Below are positions 16,367-24,759 of a stretch of 34,158 nucleotides of DNA, piece by piece; within the stretch, counting starts at the first letter, position 1; each line of letters opens with the position of its first letter. This DNA is from a bacterium (lineage in GTDB: Bacteria > Desulfobacterota > S145-22). A program made the position numbers and the translations under genes. Location: positions 1 through 34,158 of the forward strand of contig JALSPC010000123.1 of assembly GCA_026986155.1 (NCBI GenBank), in the 5' to 3' direction. Below the pieces are notes generated by a model. That model had not been told where the DNA came from and searched no databases. It saw only the letters and a program-made list of their open reading frames with translations.

Positions 16367-17434
16367 ATGGAAAAAAAGAGCTATTCTATCGCCGTCATCC
16401 CAGGGGACGGGACGGGGCCCGAGGTGGTCCGGGAGGGCATGAAGGCCCTGGACGCGGTCGCCGGGAAATTCGGATTTTCCTTCGACTATCACACCTATCC
16501 CTACGGAGGGGAATACTTCAAAAAGACGGGGGAAACCCTTCCCGAGGGGGCCCTGGAGGAGCTGAGGCAATATCCCGCCATCCTCCTGGGGGCCATCGGC
16601 CACCCGGACGTGGCCCCCGGCATCCTCGAGACGGGCATCCTATTGAAGCTCCGCTTCGGACTTGATCAGTATGTCAACCTCCGCCCCATCAAGCTCTACG
16701 AGGGCGTGGAAACGCCGCTGAAGGACAAGGGCCCGGAGGACATCGATTTCGTGGTCATTCGCGAAAACACGGAGGGCCTCTACGCGGGCGCGGGGGGATT
16801 CCTCAAGAAGGGAACCCCGGACGAGGTGGCCGTCCAGGAATCCATCAACACGCGCAAGGGCGTGGAACGCTGCGTGCGCTACGCCTTCGAACTGACCCGC
16901 AAGCGGAACCGGGAAAAGAAACTGACCCTCTGCGGGAAGACCAACGTCCTGATCTACGCCTTCGACCTCTGGTTTCGGACCTTCAACGAGGTGGCGAAGG
17001 AATACCCGGACGTGACGACCGACTACGCGCACGTGGACGCCATCTGCATGTGGATGGTCAAGAACCCGGAGACCTTCGACGTCATCGTCACGGACAACAT
17101 GTTCGGCGACATCATCACCGACCTGGGGGCCATGATCCAGGGCGGCATGGGCATCGCCGCCGGGGGAAACATCAACCCGGAGGGGACCTCCATGTTCGAG
17201 CCCATCGGCGGCTCCGCGCCCAAGTACGCGGGGAAAAACGTCATCAACCCCTTGGCCGCTATCTCTTCCGCGGCCATGATGCTGGATTACCTGGGAGAAA
17301 AGGCGGCGGCGGACACGATCGAGTCGGCCGTCCAGTCCGTCATCCCCAGGCTGAAAAGCCTCTCCGCCGGAAAGATGGGCTACACCACTCAGGCGGTTGG
17401 TGACCTCGTGGCCGAAGAAATCCTGAAATCCTGA
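16367..17434 (+). CDS. leuB: 3-isopropylmalate dehydrogenase-type oxidoreductase
   Basis: 355 aa from the ATG at 16367, which has GAAGGGA 6 nt upstream; a GTG at 16352 is less suitable. It begins [12 protein letters not shown], has the substrate-arginine segment [17 protein letters not shown], the [13 protein letters not shown] strand, the metal-binding aspartates in [16 protein letters not shown], and the NAD-binding loop [14 protein letters not shown]. It oxidatively decarboxylates 3-isopropylmalate in leucine synthesis. Closely related isocitrate, homoisocitrate or tartrate dehydrogenases are alternatives; the NAD rather than NADP preference is inferred. No leuA, leuC or leuD is nearby. 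A terminator follows. Confidence 0.8.
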   Translation: MEKKSYSIAVIPGDGTGPEVVREGMKALDAVAGKFGFSFDYHTYPYGGEYFKKTGETLPEGALEELRQYPAILLGAIGHPDVAPGILETGILLKLRFGLDQYVNLRPIKLYEGVETPLKDKGPEDIDFVVIRENTEGLYAGAGGFLKKGTPDEVAVQESINTRKGVERCVRYAFELTRKRNREKKLTLCGKTNVLIYAFDLWFRTFNEVAKEYPDVTTDYAHVDAICMWMVKNPETFDVIVTDNMFGDIITDLGAMIQGGMGIAAGGNINPEGTSMFEPIGGSAPKYAGKNVINPLAAISSAAMMLDYLGEKAAADTIESAVQSVIPRLKSLSAGKMGYTTQAVGDLVAEEILKS

Positions 17435-17475
17435 CACGGTCCCTTCGCCGAAGAGACGCCGCTCAACCTTTCTCT

Positions 17476-17506
17476 GCCTGGCTCCCGCGGGGAGCCGGGC
17501 GTTTTT
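17476..17506 (+). terminator. Terminator after leuB, abutting the MFS start
   Basis: GCCTGGCTCCC (17476-17486) and GGGAGCCGGGC (17490-17500) form an 11-bp stem with one G-U pair and a 3-nt loop, then GTTTTT. The next ATG is only about 5 nt after the T run. Confidence 0.85.
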
Positions 17507-17510
17507 CGAT

Positions 17511-18680
17511 ATGGGTGAACTGCAAAAAAAGATATTTATCGCGCTCTGCCTCGCCATCTTTTCGGCCATGCTGGGCATGGGCATCGTGGCGCCCCTGCTG
17601 CCGGTCTACGCCCAGCACTACGGGGCCACGGGACTGGCTATCGGGTTAATATTTGCCTCTTTTTCTATCTCGCGCACCCTTCTCCTTCCCCTCATCGGGA
17701 AGGTGTCGGATAAAAAAGGGCGGAAGATCTTCATCACGGCCGGGCTGTTTCTCTTCTCCCTGACCTCCATTGGCTACCTGGTATCCACCACCATCCCCCT
17801 GCTCGTCCTGACCCGAACCGTTCAGGGGATCGCCGCTGCCATGGTCATCCCCATCGCCCTGGCCTACATGGGGGAGATTACGCCCCATGGAAGGGAGGGT
17901 GCCTACATGGGAACCTTCAACCTCTTTTTCTACGGCGGGCTTGCCGCGGGCCCCATCCTGGGGGGCATCGTCAAGGACGCCTTCGGCATGGACAGCAGCT
18001 TCTACGCCATGGGCATCCTCAGCTTCGTGGGATTCCTCACCGCCCTCTTGTTTCTTCCCGAGAAGAAAAGGGAGGACAATCCCCGCCCCGTCCCCAAGGG
18101 ATACCGCCGTTTCTTCAAGCCGAGGACCTTGAAGGGCATCTTCATCTACCGACTCTGCTTTTCCATCGGCATCGGGGTCACGTGGGCCTTTCTTCCCATC
18201 TTCGGGGACAACGTGCTTCACCTTTCCAGTTCCCGCATCGGTATTCTCATTTCACTGAACATCCTCATCGCCACCCTGCTTCAAACCCCCTTCGGAAAAC
18301 TGGCCGACCGCATCCCCAAGGGGTGGTTCGTCTCCATTGGCGGGATTATGGCCGCCGCCGCCCTGATCCTTATCCCATTCACGCGGAATTTCACCGAGAT
18401 CTTCTGGGTGAATTTCCTGCTGGGAATCTCCGGGGGCATCGCCATGCCAGCCTTGACGGCCCTCGTGGTGGAAGAGGGGAAAAAGATCGGAGAGATGGGC
18501 TCCATGATGAGCCTCTTTGTCCTGTTTCACAGTATCGGCATGATCATTGGTCCCATTTTCGCGGGTTTTACCTCCGAAACCCTGAGCCTGACCGCCACCT
18601 TCGTGGGCGGCGGCTTCATCGGGCTTCTGGGCGTCGCTGGATTCACAATATCCCTGAAACGCAGAACAAAATTAGTGTGA
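17511..18680 (+). CDS. MFS transporter, 12-TM
   Basis: 389 aa with the twelve-helix pattern of the major facilitator superfamily. The loop 2-3 motif GKVSDKKGRK is clear and its equivalent GKLADRIPKG appears in the second half. The family carries out proton-coupled uptake or efflux of small molecules; the sequence resembles efflux-type members but the substrate is unknown. The only Shine-Dalgarno-like sequence (GGGGAG, 17489-17494) is inside the stem of the leuB terminator and about 16 nt from the ATG, so translation initiation may depend on that structure or be weak. About 135 nt separate its stop from the end of atpE, which runs the other way. Confidence 0.85.
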   Translation: MGELQKKIFIALCLAIFSAMLGMGIVAPLLPVYAQHYGATGLAIGLIFASFSISRTLLLPLIGKVSDKKGRKIFITAGLFLFSLTSIGYLVSTTIPLLVLTRTVQGIAAAMVIPIALAYMGEITPHGREGAYMGTFNLFFYGGLAAGPILGGIVKDAFGMDSSFYAMGILSFVGFLTALLFLPEKKREDNPRPVPKGYRRFFKPRTLKGIFIYRLCFSIGIGVTWAFLPIFGDNVLHLSSSRIGILISLNILIATLLQTPFGKLADRIPKGWFVSIGGIMAAAALILIPFTRNFTEIFWVNFLLGISGGIAMPALTALVVEEGKKIGEMGSMMSLFVLFHSIGMIIGPIFAGFTSETLSLTATFVGGGFIGLLGVAGFTISLKRRTKLV

Positions 18681-18723
18681 GGACTGAAAGGTGAAAGAGC
18701 GGGTTTCCAAGGTTCGATATCCT

Positions 18724-18754
18724 AAATAAAAAGGCGGGATCTTCATCCCGCCTT
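18724..18754 (-). terminator. Terminator of the atp run
   Basis: AAGGCGGGAT (18731-18740) and ATCCCGCCTT (18745-18754) form a perfect 10-bp stem with a 4-nt loop. On the minus strand it is followed by TTTTTATTT, placing it as the terminator downstream of atpE. Confidence 0.88.
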
Positions 18755-18816
18755 ACTCTCACTTTACGGATACGTCACGAATGCCGGGGGATGCCCGGCC
18801 CTTCAAAGAGTGCTGA

Positions 18817-19152
18817 CTACAACTTGAAGACCAGCAGAAGCTCGATAACGAGCGTGTAGATGACCAGGGACTCGATGAGGGCGAGACCGATGATCATCGG
18901 GGTCACCATCTGACCGGAAGCGGAAGGATTCCGCGCGATGCCCTCCAGCGCCGACGCGATACCCCGGCCCTGGCTGATCGCGCCACCCACCGTGGCGATC
19001 GCCATACCGAAACCGGCCGCGATGGCAATCCACATCTTGACCTGTGGGGGCAGCGTTGCCGCGGCACCTTCTTCCGCCGCCATGGCGACCATGGCAAAGG
19101 AGAAAATGGTCCCGAAGAAAACACCTACCATCAACCAAAGTTTCTTCAACAT
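18817..19152 (-). CDS. atpE: ATP synthase F0 subunit c
   Basis: 111 aa from the ATG at 19152; the GTG three codons upstream lies inside the AAGGAGGTG ribosome binding site. The last ~75 residues are a normal two-helix c subunit with loop ARNPSASG. The ion-binding Glu94 is in ALIESLVIY. Gln61, Glu94, Ser95 and Tyr99 keep the spacing of the Na+ ligand set of Ilyobacter tartaricus (32/65/66/70), but Thr67 is replaced by Leu96. Residues 1-25 form an extra hydrophobic, signal-peptide-like segment ending in MVAMAAEE, a feature known in some Desulfobacterota c subunits. It is the last gene of the run, before a terminator. Confidence 0.94.
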   Translation of the reverse strand: MLKKLWLMVGVFFGTIFSFAMVAMAAEEGAAATLPPQVKMWIAIAAGFGMAIATVGGAISQGRGIASALEGIARNPSASGQMVTPMIIGLALIESLVIYTLVIELLLVFKL

Positions 19153-19200
19153 AGTTTTCACCTCCTTTCGTTGTTAATACACAAAACCTAAAAAAGCGTA

Positions 19201-19944
19201 TTACGCGGCCTCGGTTGCTTCTTCCAATGCCGGCGTTCCGTGTTCTTCCTCATGTTCATGCTCGATAGCGCCGGAAAAATAGGCCATGGAAAGCAGAACG
19301 AAGACGAGGGTCTGCACCACGGAAACAAAGATTCCAAGGAACATAATGGGAAGAGGCACGAGCAGGGGAGCGAGGAGGAAGAAGATTCCCACGACCAGGT
19401 GATCCCCCATCATGTTTCCGAAGAGACGAAGAGAGAGGGACATGGGACGCGCAAAGTGTCCAATAAGCTCGATGGGAAACATGAGGGGCGCCAGCCAGAG
19501 GAAAGGCCCCATGAAATGCTTAAGGTATTTGGCCCCGTGAACCTTAAAGCCATAGAACTGATACATGAAAAAGACGGTCAGGGCCAACGCCAGTGTCGTG
19601 TTCAGGTTGCTGGTGGCGGGGGCGAACCCCGGAACCAGCCCCGACAGATTGTTGAACAGGATGAAGACGATGAGGGAACCCAAAATGTAGAGGAGGGATT
19701 TTCCCACCTCTCCCATGTTGTCCTCGATAAGCTTGATGCTCATCTCCACGATGAGTTCCATGAAATTCAGGAGCGTAAACTTTTCGTCGGGAATGATGTC
19801 ATCCCCCTTTTTCTTCAGACTCCGGTATCCCAGGAAAAAGAGAATAAGCAGGATGATCGAAACCAGGGCCGCGTTCCCCACCTGCATGGGCAGCTTGTTC
19901 AGCCCCGGGATAAACTGGTAATAGAAAATTCCCCCGTGTTCCAT
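19201..19944 (-). CDS. atpB: ATP synthase F0 subunit a
   Basis: 247 aa, integral membrane. The essential arginine facing the c-ring is Arg173 in LSLRLFGNMMGDH, and the C-terminal helix includes FVSVVQTLVFVLLSMAYF. It forms the ion half-channels of F0. The C terminus is acidic and His-rich (EHEHEEEHGTPALEEA), a little unusual. GGGAGAGG precedes the ATG. The order atpZ-atpI-atpB-atpE without the F1 genes fits organisms that keep F0 and F1 operons apart; the b subunits and F1 must be elsewhere. Confidence 0.95.
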   Translation of the reverse strand: MEHGGIFYYQFIPGLNKLPMQVGNAALVSIILLILFFLGYRSLKKKGDDIIPDEKFTLLNFMELIVEMSIKLIEDNMGEVGKSLLYILGSLIVFILFNNLSGLVPGFAPATSNLNTTLALALTVFFMYQFYGFKVHGAKYLKHFMGPFLWLAPLMFPIELIGHFARPMSLSLRLFGNMMGDHLVVGIFFLLAPLLVPLPIMFLGIFVSVVQTLVFVLLSMAYFSGAIEHEHEEEHGTPALEEATEAA

Positions 19945-19956
19945 GTGGCCTCTCCC

Positions 19957-20412
19957 CTATAACAACTTTTTTGACACCCCAATCACCCCGTCGGCCATGA
20001 TTCCAAACACCGACACCGAAAGGCCGGCGAGGAAAGCGATAGGGTTGACTGGTGTGAAATAAATCACGAAGGCGACTATAGCCAAAAGTAAAAAAAATTT
20101 CAAGCCAAATTTTACAAAGAACGATTTCGGCGGTTTCCCACCATCACGAAAGGCGCGGCGGATCAGGCGGGTCAGCCAGAAAAAATTGAGAACGACGATG
20201 AGCCCGCCCAGGAAGATCCCGAGAATCACGGGAAAGGTGCGAAAGATCGCCCCGCCCACCGCGAGAAAGAGAATCCAAAGCCCCAGTCCCAAAAACTGGA
20301 TGCGCCTCAGCCTCTCTTCCTGGGCACGCACCAGGGCGGCGGCCTCCTCCCTGGAGAGCGGCCGCGGGGCCTCTTCTTCACGAATCTCGTTTTTCCCCTT
20401 CTCTCTTGTCAC
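19957..20412 (-). CDS. atpI: ATP synthase subunit I-like protein
   Basis: 151 aa. A charged, Arg/Glu-rich N terminus of ~38 residues is followed by four predicted membrane segments (about 41-58, 62-82, 104-121, 125-143). The position between atpZ and atpB and the size fit AtpI, which assists c-ring assembly. The GTG start at 20412 lies within the end of atpZ (35-bp overlap), with GAGG about 6 nt upstream. Sequence conservation in this family is low, so the call rests partly on context. Confidence 0.8.
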   Translation of the reverse strand: MTREKGKNEIREEEAPRPLSREEAAALVRAQEERLRRIQFLGLGLWILFLAVGGAIFRTFPVILGIFLGGLIVVLNFFWLTRLIRRAFRDGGKPPKSFFVKFGLKFFLLLAIVAFVIYFTPVNPIAFLAGLSVSVFGIMADGVIGVSKKLL

Positions 20413-20656
20413 GCTTCGCCTCTTCCGCCTCCCTTTTCATCAGGTCGTGGGCAAGTTTATACAGGCTTTTGAAGCCCGCAACAATGCCAAACAGGGTAAA
20501 AATGAGTGTCAACCATGGCTGTGTGTGAAAAATCTTGTCCAGATAGGCCCCGAAGACCACGCCGAGGAAGACACAGATCCCCATTTCCAGGCCGATGGTC
20601 CCGTATTTCGAGACAAGATCGACCCATTTTTTGGTCTTTGGGGTTCCAAGTTTCAT
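20378..20656 (-). CDS. atpZ: AtpZ/AtpI-family small membrane protein
   Basis: 92 aa. Two membrane segments (about residues 21-40 and 47-66) fit the two-helix AtpZ family, with the typical GLEMGICVFLGVVFGAYLDK first helix. The C-terminal tail is a highly charged Lys/Glu helix. In other bacteria AtpZ is encoded at the head of atp operons and, with AtpI, has been linked to ion supply (Mg2+/Ca2+) or assembly of the synthase. It starts 24 nt after the hemL stop and overlaps atpI. Confidence 0.85.
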   Translation of the reverse strand: MKLGTPKTKKWVDLVSKYGTIGLEMGICVFLGVVFGAYLDKIFHTQPWLTLIFTLFGIVAGFKSLYKLAHDLMKREAEEAKRDKREGEKRDS

Positions 20657-20680
20657 GGCATCCTTGGCGGGGCCTCCTTC

Positions 20681-21958
20681 TCACAGGGACTTTGCCACCC
20701 TCGCGACTGCCTCGATCGTCCGATCCAGGTCTTCCCGCGTGTGGGCGGTCGAGACGAATCCCGTCTCGAACTGGGAAGGCGCGATGTAGATCCCTTCGCT
20801 CAAAAGCCCTGAGAAAAATCTGGCGAATCTCTCCGTGTCGCTGGTTTTGGCGGTGGCGTAGTCCACCACGGGGGTCTCCGTGAAGAAGTTGCAGAACATG
20901 GATCCGATCCGGTGTGACTGCACGGGAATCCCCGCGCCGGCCTCCCCAACCCCCTTTGCCAGGTAGGCCCCCATCTCTTCGAGCTGCTCGTAGATCCCTT
21001 CTTTCTTGAGGATGCGCAACGTGGTCAGCCCCGCCGTCACCGCCAGGGGGTTGCCGGACAAGGTCCCCGCCTGGTAGACGGGACCCAGGGGCGCGATGGC
21101 CTCCATTATCTCCGCCTTTCCCCCGAAGGCCCCGACGGGCAGGCCGCCCCCGATGATCTTCCCGAGGCAGGTCATGTCGGGATCGATCCCGAATCTTCCC
21201 TGCGCTCCTGAGAAGCCCACGCGAAACCCCGTGATGACCTCGTCGAATATCAGGAGGGCGCCGTCTTTCCGCGTTATCTCCCGCAACCCCTCTAGAAAGC
21301 CCTCCCTGGGCGGGATCATCCCCATGTTCCCGGCAATCGGCTCCACGATGACCGCGGCGATCTCCCCCGGGTGCCGGGAGAAGAGGGCCTCCACGGAGGC
21401 GAGGCCGTTGTAGGTGGCAATAAGGGTTTCCCGCGCCAGCCCCTCCGGGATGCCGGCGCTGTCCGGCGTCCCGAAGGTCATGCCGCCGGATCCCGCCTTG
21501 ACGAGCAGGCTGTCCACGTGGCCGTGGTAGCATCCCTCGAATTTCACGATCTTCGTCCTGCCGGTGAATCCCCGGGCGAGGCGAAGGGCGCTCATGGTGG
21601 CCTCTGTTCCCGAACTGACCATCCGGACCCAGTCCATGGACGGCACGGCAGCCACGATCTCCTCGGCCATCTCCACCTCCAGGGGGGTGGGCGCCCCGTA
21701 ACTGGTTCCCCGCTCCGCCGCCGCCTTGATGGCCTCGACGACCTTGGGATGGGCGTGTCCCAGGATCATGGGGCCCCAGGAGGCCACGTAATCGATGTAG
21801 GTGTTCCCGTCCACGTCGGTGATCTTCGCCCCCTGGGCCTCCTTGATGAACGGGGGATTGCCCCCCACCGAGAGGTAGGCCCGCACGGGGCTGTTGACCC
21901 CGGCGGGAATCATCTTTTTCGCCTTTTCCATGAGCGCGATGGATGTGTCCAGTTTCAT
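20681..21958 (-). CDS. hemL: Glutamate-1-semialdehyde 2,1-aminomutase
   Basis: 425 aa, full length. It converts glutamate-1-semialdehyde to 5-aminolevulinate with PLP, the committed precursor of all tetrapyrroles. The motifs are complete: [43 protein letters not shown] and [14 protein letters not shown], where Lys267 is the PLP lysine. GGAGG precedes the ATG. It lies 18 nt after a siroheme-decarboxylase gene, giving a heme-synthesis pair, and 24 nt before atpZ, so heme and ATP-synthase genes are likely on one transcript. Confidence 0.96.
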   Translation of the reverse strand: MKLDTSIALMEKAKKMIPAGVNSPVRAYLSVGGNPPFIKEAQGAKITDVDGNTYIDYVASWGPMILGHAHPKVVEAIKAAAERGTSYGAPTPLEVEMAEEIVAAVPSMDWVRMVSSGTEATMSALRLARGFTGRTKIVKFEGCYHGHVDSLLVKAGSGGMTFGTPDSAGIPEGLARETLIATYNGLASVEALFSRHPGEIAAVIVEPIAGNMGMIPPREGFLEGLREITRKDGALLIFDEVITGFRVGFSGAQGRFGIDPDMTCLGKIIGGGLPVGAFGGKAEIMEAIAPLGPVYQAGTLSGNPLAVTAGLTTLRILKKEGIYEQLEEMGAYLAKGVGEAGAGIPVQSHRIGSMFCNFFTETPVVDYATAKTSDTERFARFFSGLLSEGIYIAPSQFETGFVSTAHTREDLDRTIEAVARVAKSL

Positions 21959-21976
21959 ATATTTCCTCCGTTCTCG

Positions 21977-22447
21977 TTAAAAAATCTTCAGGCTCTCCTT
22001 CTTGAACTCGCGCGTGCTGAACAGGAGCCGGTATCCGGAGATCCCCGTCTTCTTCGAGAGTCTCTCCGCAATCCGCTCGCAATCCGCCTCCGTCTCCCCG
22101 TGGATCATGGTGTAGAGGTTGTAGGGCCAGTGTTCCACCGGGTCGCGGTGATAGCAATGGGTCACCCCCGGGTCCTCCGACATCATCTTTCCCACGCGTG
22201 TGATGTCGTCCTCCGGGACTCTCCAGACGCCCATGGCGTTGGCCTTGACCCCCGCCCTTCGGTGGCGGAGGATGGCCCCCATGCGCCGGATGATACCCCG
22301 GTTCATCAAATCTTCCACGATGGCAAGGACCTCCTGCTCGGTGAGCCCCGCCTTCTCACCGATGGCGGCGTAAGGACGGGGGCTTAAGGGCAAATCCCCC
22401 TGGATTTCCCTGAGAACAGCCCTTTCTTTTCCGGATAGTTCGATCAC
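21977..22447 (-). CDS. Siroheme decarboxylase subunit (AhbA/AhbB family), Lrp-like
   Basis: 156 aa. The start is a GTG at 22447 whose last bases overlap the stop of the upstream gene (GTGA). The N-terminal winged helix ([14 protein letters not shown] to GIIRRMGAI) is Lrp/AsnC-like, and the C-terminal domain has [17 protein letters not shown] and [22 protein letters not shown], typical of AhbA/AhbB/NirDLGH. Those proteins decarboxylate siroheme to didecarboxysiroheme in the alternative heme (or heme d1) pathway of sulfate reducers and archaea. The enzyme normally works as an AhbA-AhbB pair and only one member is here. Adjacency to hemL supports a heme role over a transcription-factor role. Confidence 0.85.
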   Translation of the reverse strand: MIELSGKERAVLREIQGDLPLSPRPYAAIGEKAGLTEQEVLAIVEDLMNRGIIRRMGAILRHRRAGVKANAMGVWRVPEDDITRVGKMMSEDPGVTHCYHRDPVEHWPYNLYTMIHGETEADCERIAERLSKKTGISGYRLLFSTREFKKESLKIF

Positions 22448-23223
22448 CTCTCCGCCCTCATCACCGGGTTGGTCAGGGAGCCGATCTCCTCGATGGTTAC
22501 GGTCACTTCGTCCCCGGGCTGCATGGGTCCGATCCCCGAGGTGGTCCCGGTGGCGATGACGTCGCCGGGCAGCAGGGTCATGACGCGCGAGATGAAGGCG
22601 ACGAGGGTCTTCACGGGAAAGATGAGCTGGCTCGTTCGTGTCGATTGCATCACCTTTCCGTTGAGCTTCGTGGTGAGCGCCAGGTCGGAAGGGTCGACGC
22701 CCCGAACGAGGAAAGGCCCCAGGGGGGCGAAGGTATCGAAGGATTTCGCGCGGGTCCACTGCTTGTCCTTGTATTGCAGGTCTCGGGCCGTCACATCGTT
22801 GAAACAGACGTAGCCGGCGATGAAGGCACCGGCATCGTCTTTCGATACGTCCTTCGCCCGCTTGCCGATGACGACTCCCAGCTCCCCCTCGTAATCGACC
22901 CTTTGGGACATGGAGGGAATTACGATGGGCTCACCGGGGGCGATGACGGCCGTGGAGGGCTTGAGGAATATCAGCGGCTCCTCGGGGAGTTTCAGTTTGA
23001 CCTCCTCCGCGTGGTCCCTGTAGTTCAGGCCGATGGCGACGATCTTGGAGGGACTGGCCGGCGGCAGGAGCCTCACGTTCGCCAGCGAAACGACCGCCTC
23101 CTCTTCCTCGAAACCATCAAGCGGGTTCCCGCGGAGAAGACGCATCGTCTCCTTGTTCATCAAGCGCCCCCACGATTCCTTTTCCTCCAGGTTGAAACGG
23201 CAGAACCTCTCAATCTCAGCCAT
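22444..23223 (-). CDS. Fumarylacetoacetate hydrolase-family protein
   Basis: 259 aa. It has the FAH fold with [16 protein letters not shown], the metal-binding glutamates in [11 protein letters not shown], the [14 protein letters not shown] segment, and the C-terminal [13 protein letters not shown]. Members hydrolyse or decarboxylate 2-oxo/diketo acids, or hydrate 2-oxopent-4-enoates, with Mg2+ or Mn2+. The substrate cannot be assigned. It is the first gene of the long minus-strand run and overlaps the siroheme decarboxylase by 4 nt. Why it sits with heme and ATP-synthase genes is unclear. Confidence 0.87.
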   Translation of the reverse strand: MAEIERFCRFNLEEKESWGRLMNKETMRLLRGNPLDGFEEEEAVVSLANVRLLPPASPSKIVAIGLNYRDHAEEVKLKLPEEPLIFLKPSTAVIAPGEPIVIPSMSQRVDYEGELGVVIGKRAKDVSKDDAGAFIAGYVCFNDVTARDLQYKDKQWTRAKSFDTFAPLGPFLVRGVDPSDLALTTKLNGKVMQSTRTSQLIFPVKTLVAFISRVMTLLPGDVIATGTTSGIGPMQPGDEVTVTIEEIGSLTNPVMRAER

Positions 23224-23247
23224 CGGCCAACTCCTTTTTTCTTTGCA

Positions 23248-23275
23248 AACTTACACGACGCCGGCCAAAAGTCAA
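23248..23275 (-). promoter_or_regulatory. Promoter of the FAH-ahb-hemL-atp run
   Basis: Minus-strand TTGACT (23275-23270), 16-nt spacer, TAAGTT (23253-23248). The predicted start near 23241 gives a short leader carrying AAGGAG. The -10 match is moderate. Confidence 0.5.
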
Positions 23276-23303
23276 CCTTTCGACGTCCTCTCCGAGATTT
23301 TCC

Positions 23304-23332
23304 TTGAAAACCCGTTTCCCGGACGTTATGTT
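23304..23332 (+). promoter_or_regulatory. Promoter of the prenyltransferase-repeat gene
   Basis: TTGAAA (23304-23309), 17-nt spacer, TATGTT (23327-23332). The start near 23339 leaves a leader of about 70 nt. It diverges from the FAH promoter. Confidence 0.55.
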
Positions 23333-23409
23333 AAAAAAACATTCATCGCAGGCGATGAGGTCCGCCTTCAACCGCCCAACGGCTGATGACCTCTGATCCG
23401 GGAGGCGCC

Positions 23410-24237
23410 ATGGACGGGGTTCTGAAAGCGCGGACAATCCACTATATCTTAGAGCGGCAATGTGAGAAAGGCGGATTCTGCTTCTACAGGCTGGAGGAGC
23501 CCAACGGGGCGGACACCTACTACGCCCTCGTCACGCTACACCTGCTGGGCGAAAGAATTTACGACCCCGCCAGCGTCCAATTCCTGAAAGACGCTCAGGC
23601 CCCCGGCGGATCCTACCACAACCTCTACCGGGCCTACTACGCCATCAAGGGACTTCGATACCTCGGATCACGCCCCCGTCACGATCCTCGCCCCTATCTC
23701 GAAGCGCAACTGCGCCATTTCGCGGTCGAAAACGCCTCTTCGGAAACTGCCCTCAAGCGCCTGGACCTGCTCACGGAGCTCTGCCTTGAGACGGGCGTGG
23801 AGATATCCCCCGCCCAACGCCGGGAGATTACAGCCTTCATCCACGGTTTCAGTGGCGAAAACGGCGGGTTCGGAAGCCCTGTTCCCACCCTTCTCGTCAC
23901 GGCCTACGCGGTCAAGATCCTGTCGAGGCTGGGACTTTCCCTTCCTTCCCTGAAAATCGAGAGATACCTCGCGGCCTGCGAGCACCCCCTGCACGGGTTT
24001 CTCAATGTTCCTGATATGGCCCCCTCGTTTTTAGAGCATATCCATGCGGGGCTTTCCGTCTCACGGTTCCTGAAACACCCCCCGCGGTATCCAGACGCCT
24101 GTCAACGATTTATTGAAAGATGTCAGGCCCCAAACGGGGGATTCGCCCGGACCTCGTGCGGCCTTCCTGGCCTCGCGGACACCTATCTCGCGATACATGC
24201 CTTGACCATTCTCGAAGACATGGAGAAGATTTCCTGA
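23410..24237 (+). CDS. Prenyltransferase/squalene-cyclase-repeat alpha-alpha toroid protein
   Basis: 275 aa from the ATG at 23410, which has GGGAGG 4 nt upstream. Repeated units of the QW/prenyltransferase-beta type are visible: EKGGFCFYRLEEPNGADTYY, APGGSYHNLYRAYYAI, GENGGFGSPVPTLLVTAYA and PNGGFARTSCGLPGLADTYLA. Each has a Gly-Gly-Phe/Ser turn before an aromatic helix. Eukaryotic relatives are protein prenyltransferase beta subunits and Rab geranylgeranyl transferase; terpene cyclases share the fold. The length is that of a single toroid. There is no DXDD cyclase motif, and Cys, Asp and His zinc ligands are not obvious, so catalysis is uncertain. Function is unknown. Confidence 0.75.
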   Translation: MDGVLKARTIHYILERQCEKGGFCFYRLEEPNGADTYYALVTLHLLGERIYDPASVQFLKDAQAPGGSYHNLYRAYYAIKGLRYLGSRPRHDPRPYLEAQLRHFAVENASSETALKRLDLLTELCLETGVEISPAQRREITAFIHGFSGENGGFGSPVPTLLVTAYAVKILSRLGLSLPSLKIERYLAACEHPLHGFLNVPDMAPSFLEHIHAGLSVSRFLKHPPRYPDACQRFIERCQAPNGGFARTSCGLPGLADTYLAIHALTILEDMEKIS

Positions 24238-24351
24238 GGAAAGGGCCCCCGCGTGGATATTTTCCGGGATATCTGTTAGAAGATGAGGGCAAGGGGCTCG
24301 ACGTTCTGTATCGCGAGAGCACCCGACACGGCAGACAAGGGGGGAGAAAAA

Positions 24352-24738
24352 ATGGAGATGTTCAGCACCATCGGCGTGATCGCCACTGCCATTCTGGGCG
24401 TGGCGGTGCTCGCGCTTCTACTCGCAACCTTTTTCATGTGGCTGGGGGCCAAGATGGCCGGGGTAAAAAAGGCCACCTTCGGACGGTCGTTTGTCGCCGC
24501 CCTCGGGTCCGCTTTCATTACCTGGTTTCTTTCCCTCGCCCTTTCTTTCTTTCCGCCTGTCGGACCCCCCATCGGGTTCCTGGTGGGACTGATCCTGGTG
24601 GTCTTCGTCATCAAAGGGGCCTACGACACCGACTTCGGCAAGGCCCTGCTGGTCTGGATTTTCCACCTCTTGGCGGAAATCGCGGCCATCGTCATCGGTC
24701 TTTTGACCTTCGCGGGCGCCCTCATGCAGCTGGTTTGA
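24352..24738 (+). CDS. Small four-TM membrane protein of unknown function
   Basis: 128 aa from the ATG at 24352, which has GGGGGAG 6 nt upstream. Four hydrophobic segments lie at about residues 5-30, 45-64, 68-87 and 96-124. A basic cytoplasmic-type loop (AKMAGVKKATFGRS) follows the first segment. No catalytic or binding motif is visible and I do not recognise the family. It is convergent with arsR (21 nt between stops) and lies 114 nt after the prenyltransferase-repeat gene, possibly in the same transcript. Confidence 0.7.
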   Translation: MEMFSTIGVIATAILGVAVLALLLATFFMWLGAKMAGVKKATFGRSFVAALGSAFITWFLSLALSFFPPVGPPIGFLVGLILVVFVIKGAYDTDFGKALLVWIFHLLAEIAAIVIGLLTFAGALMQLV

Positions 24739-24759
24739 GCGCGCGTCAGGCCAACAGTT

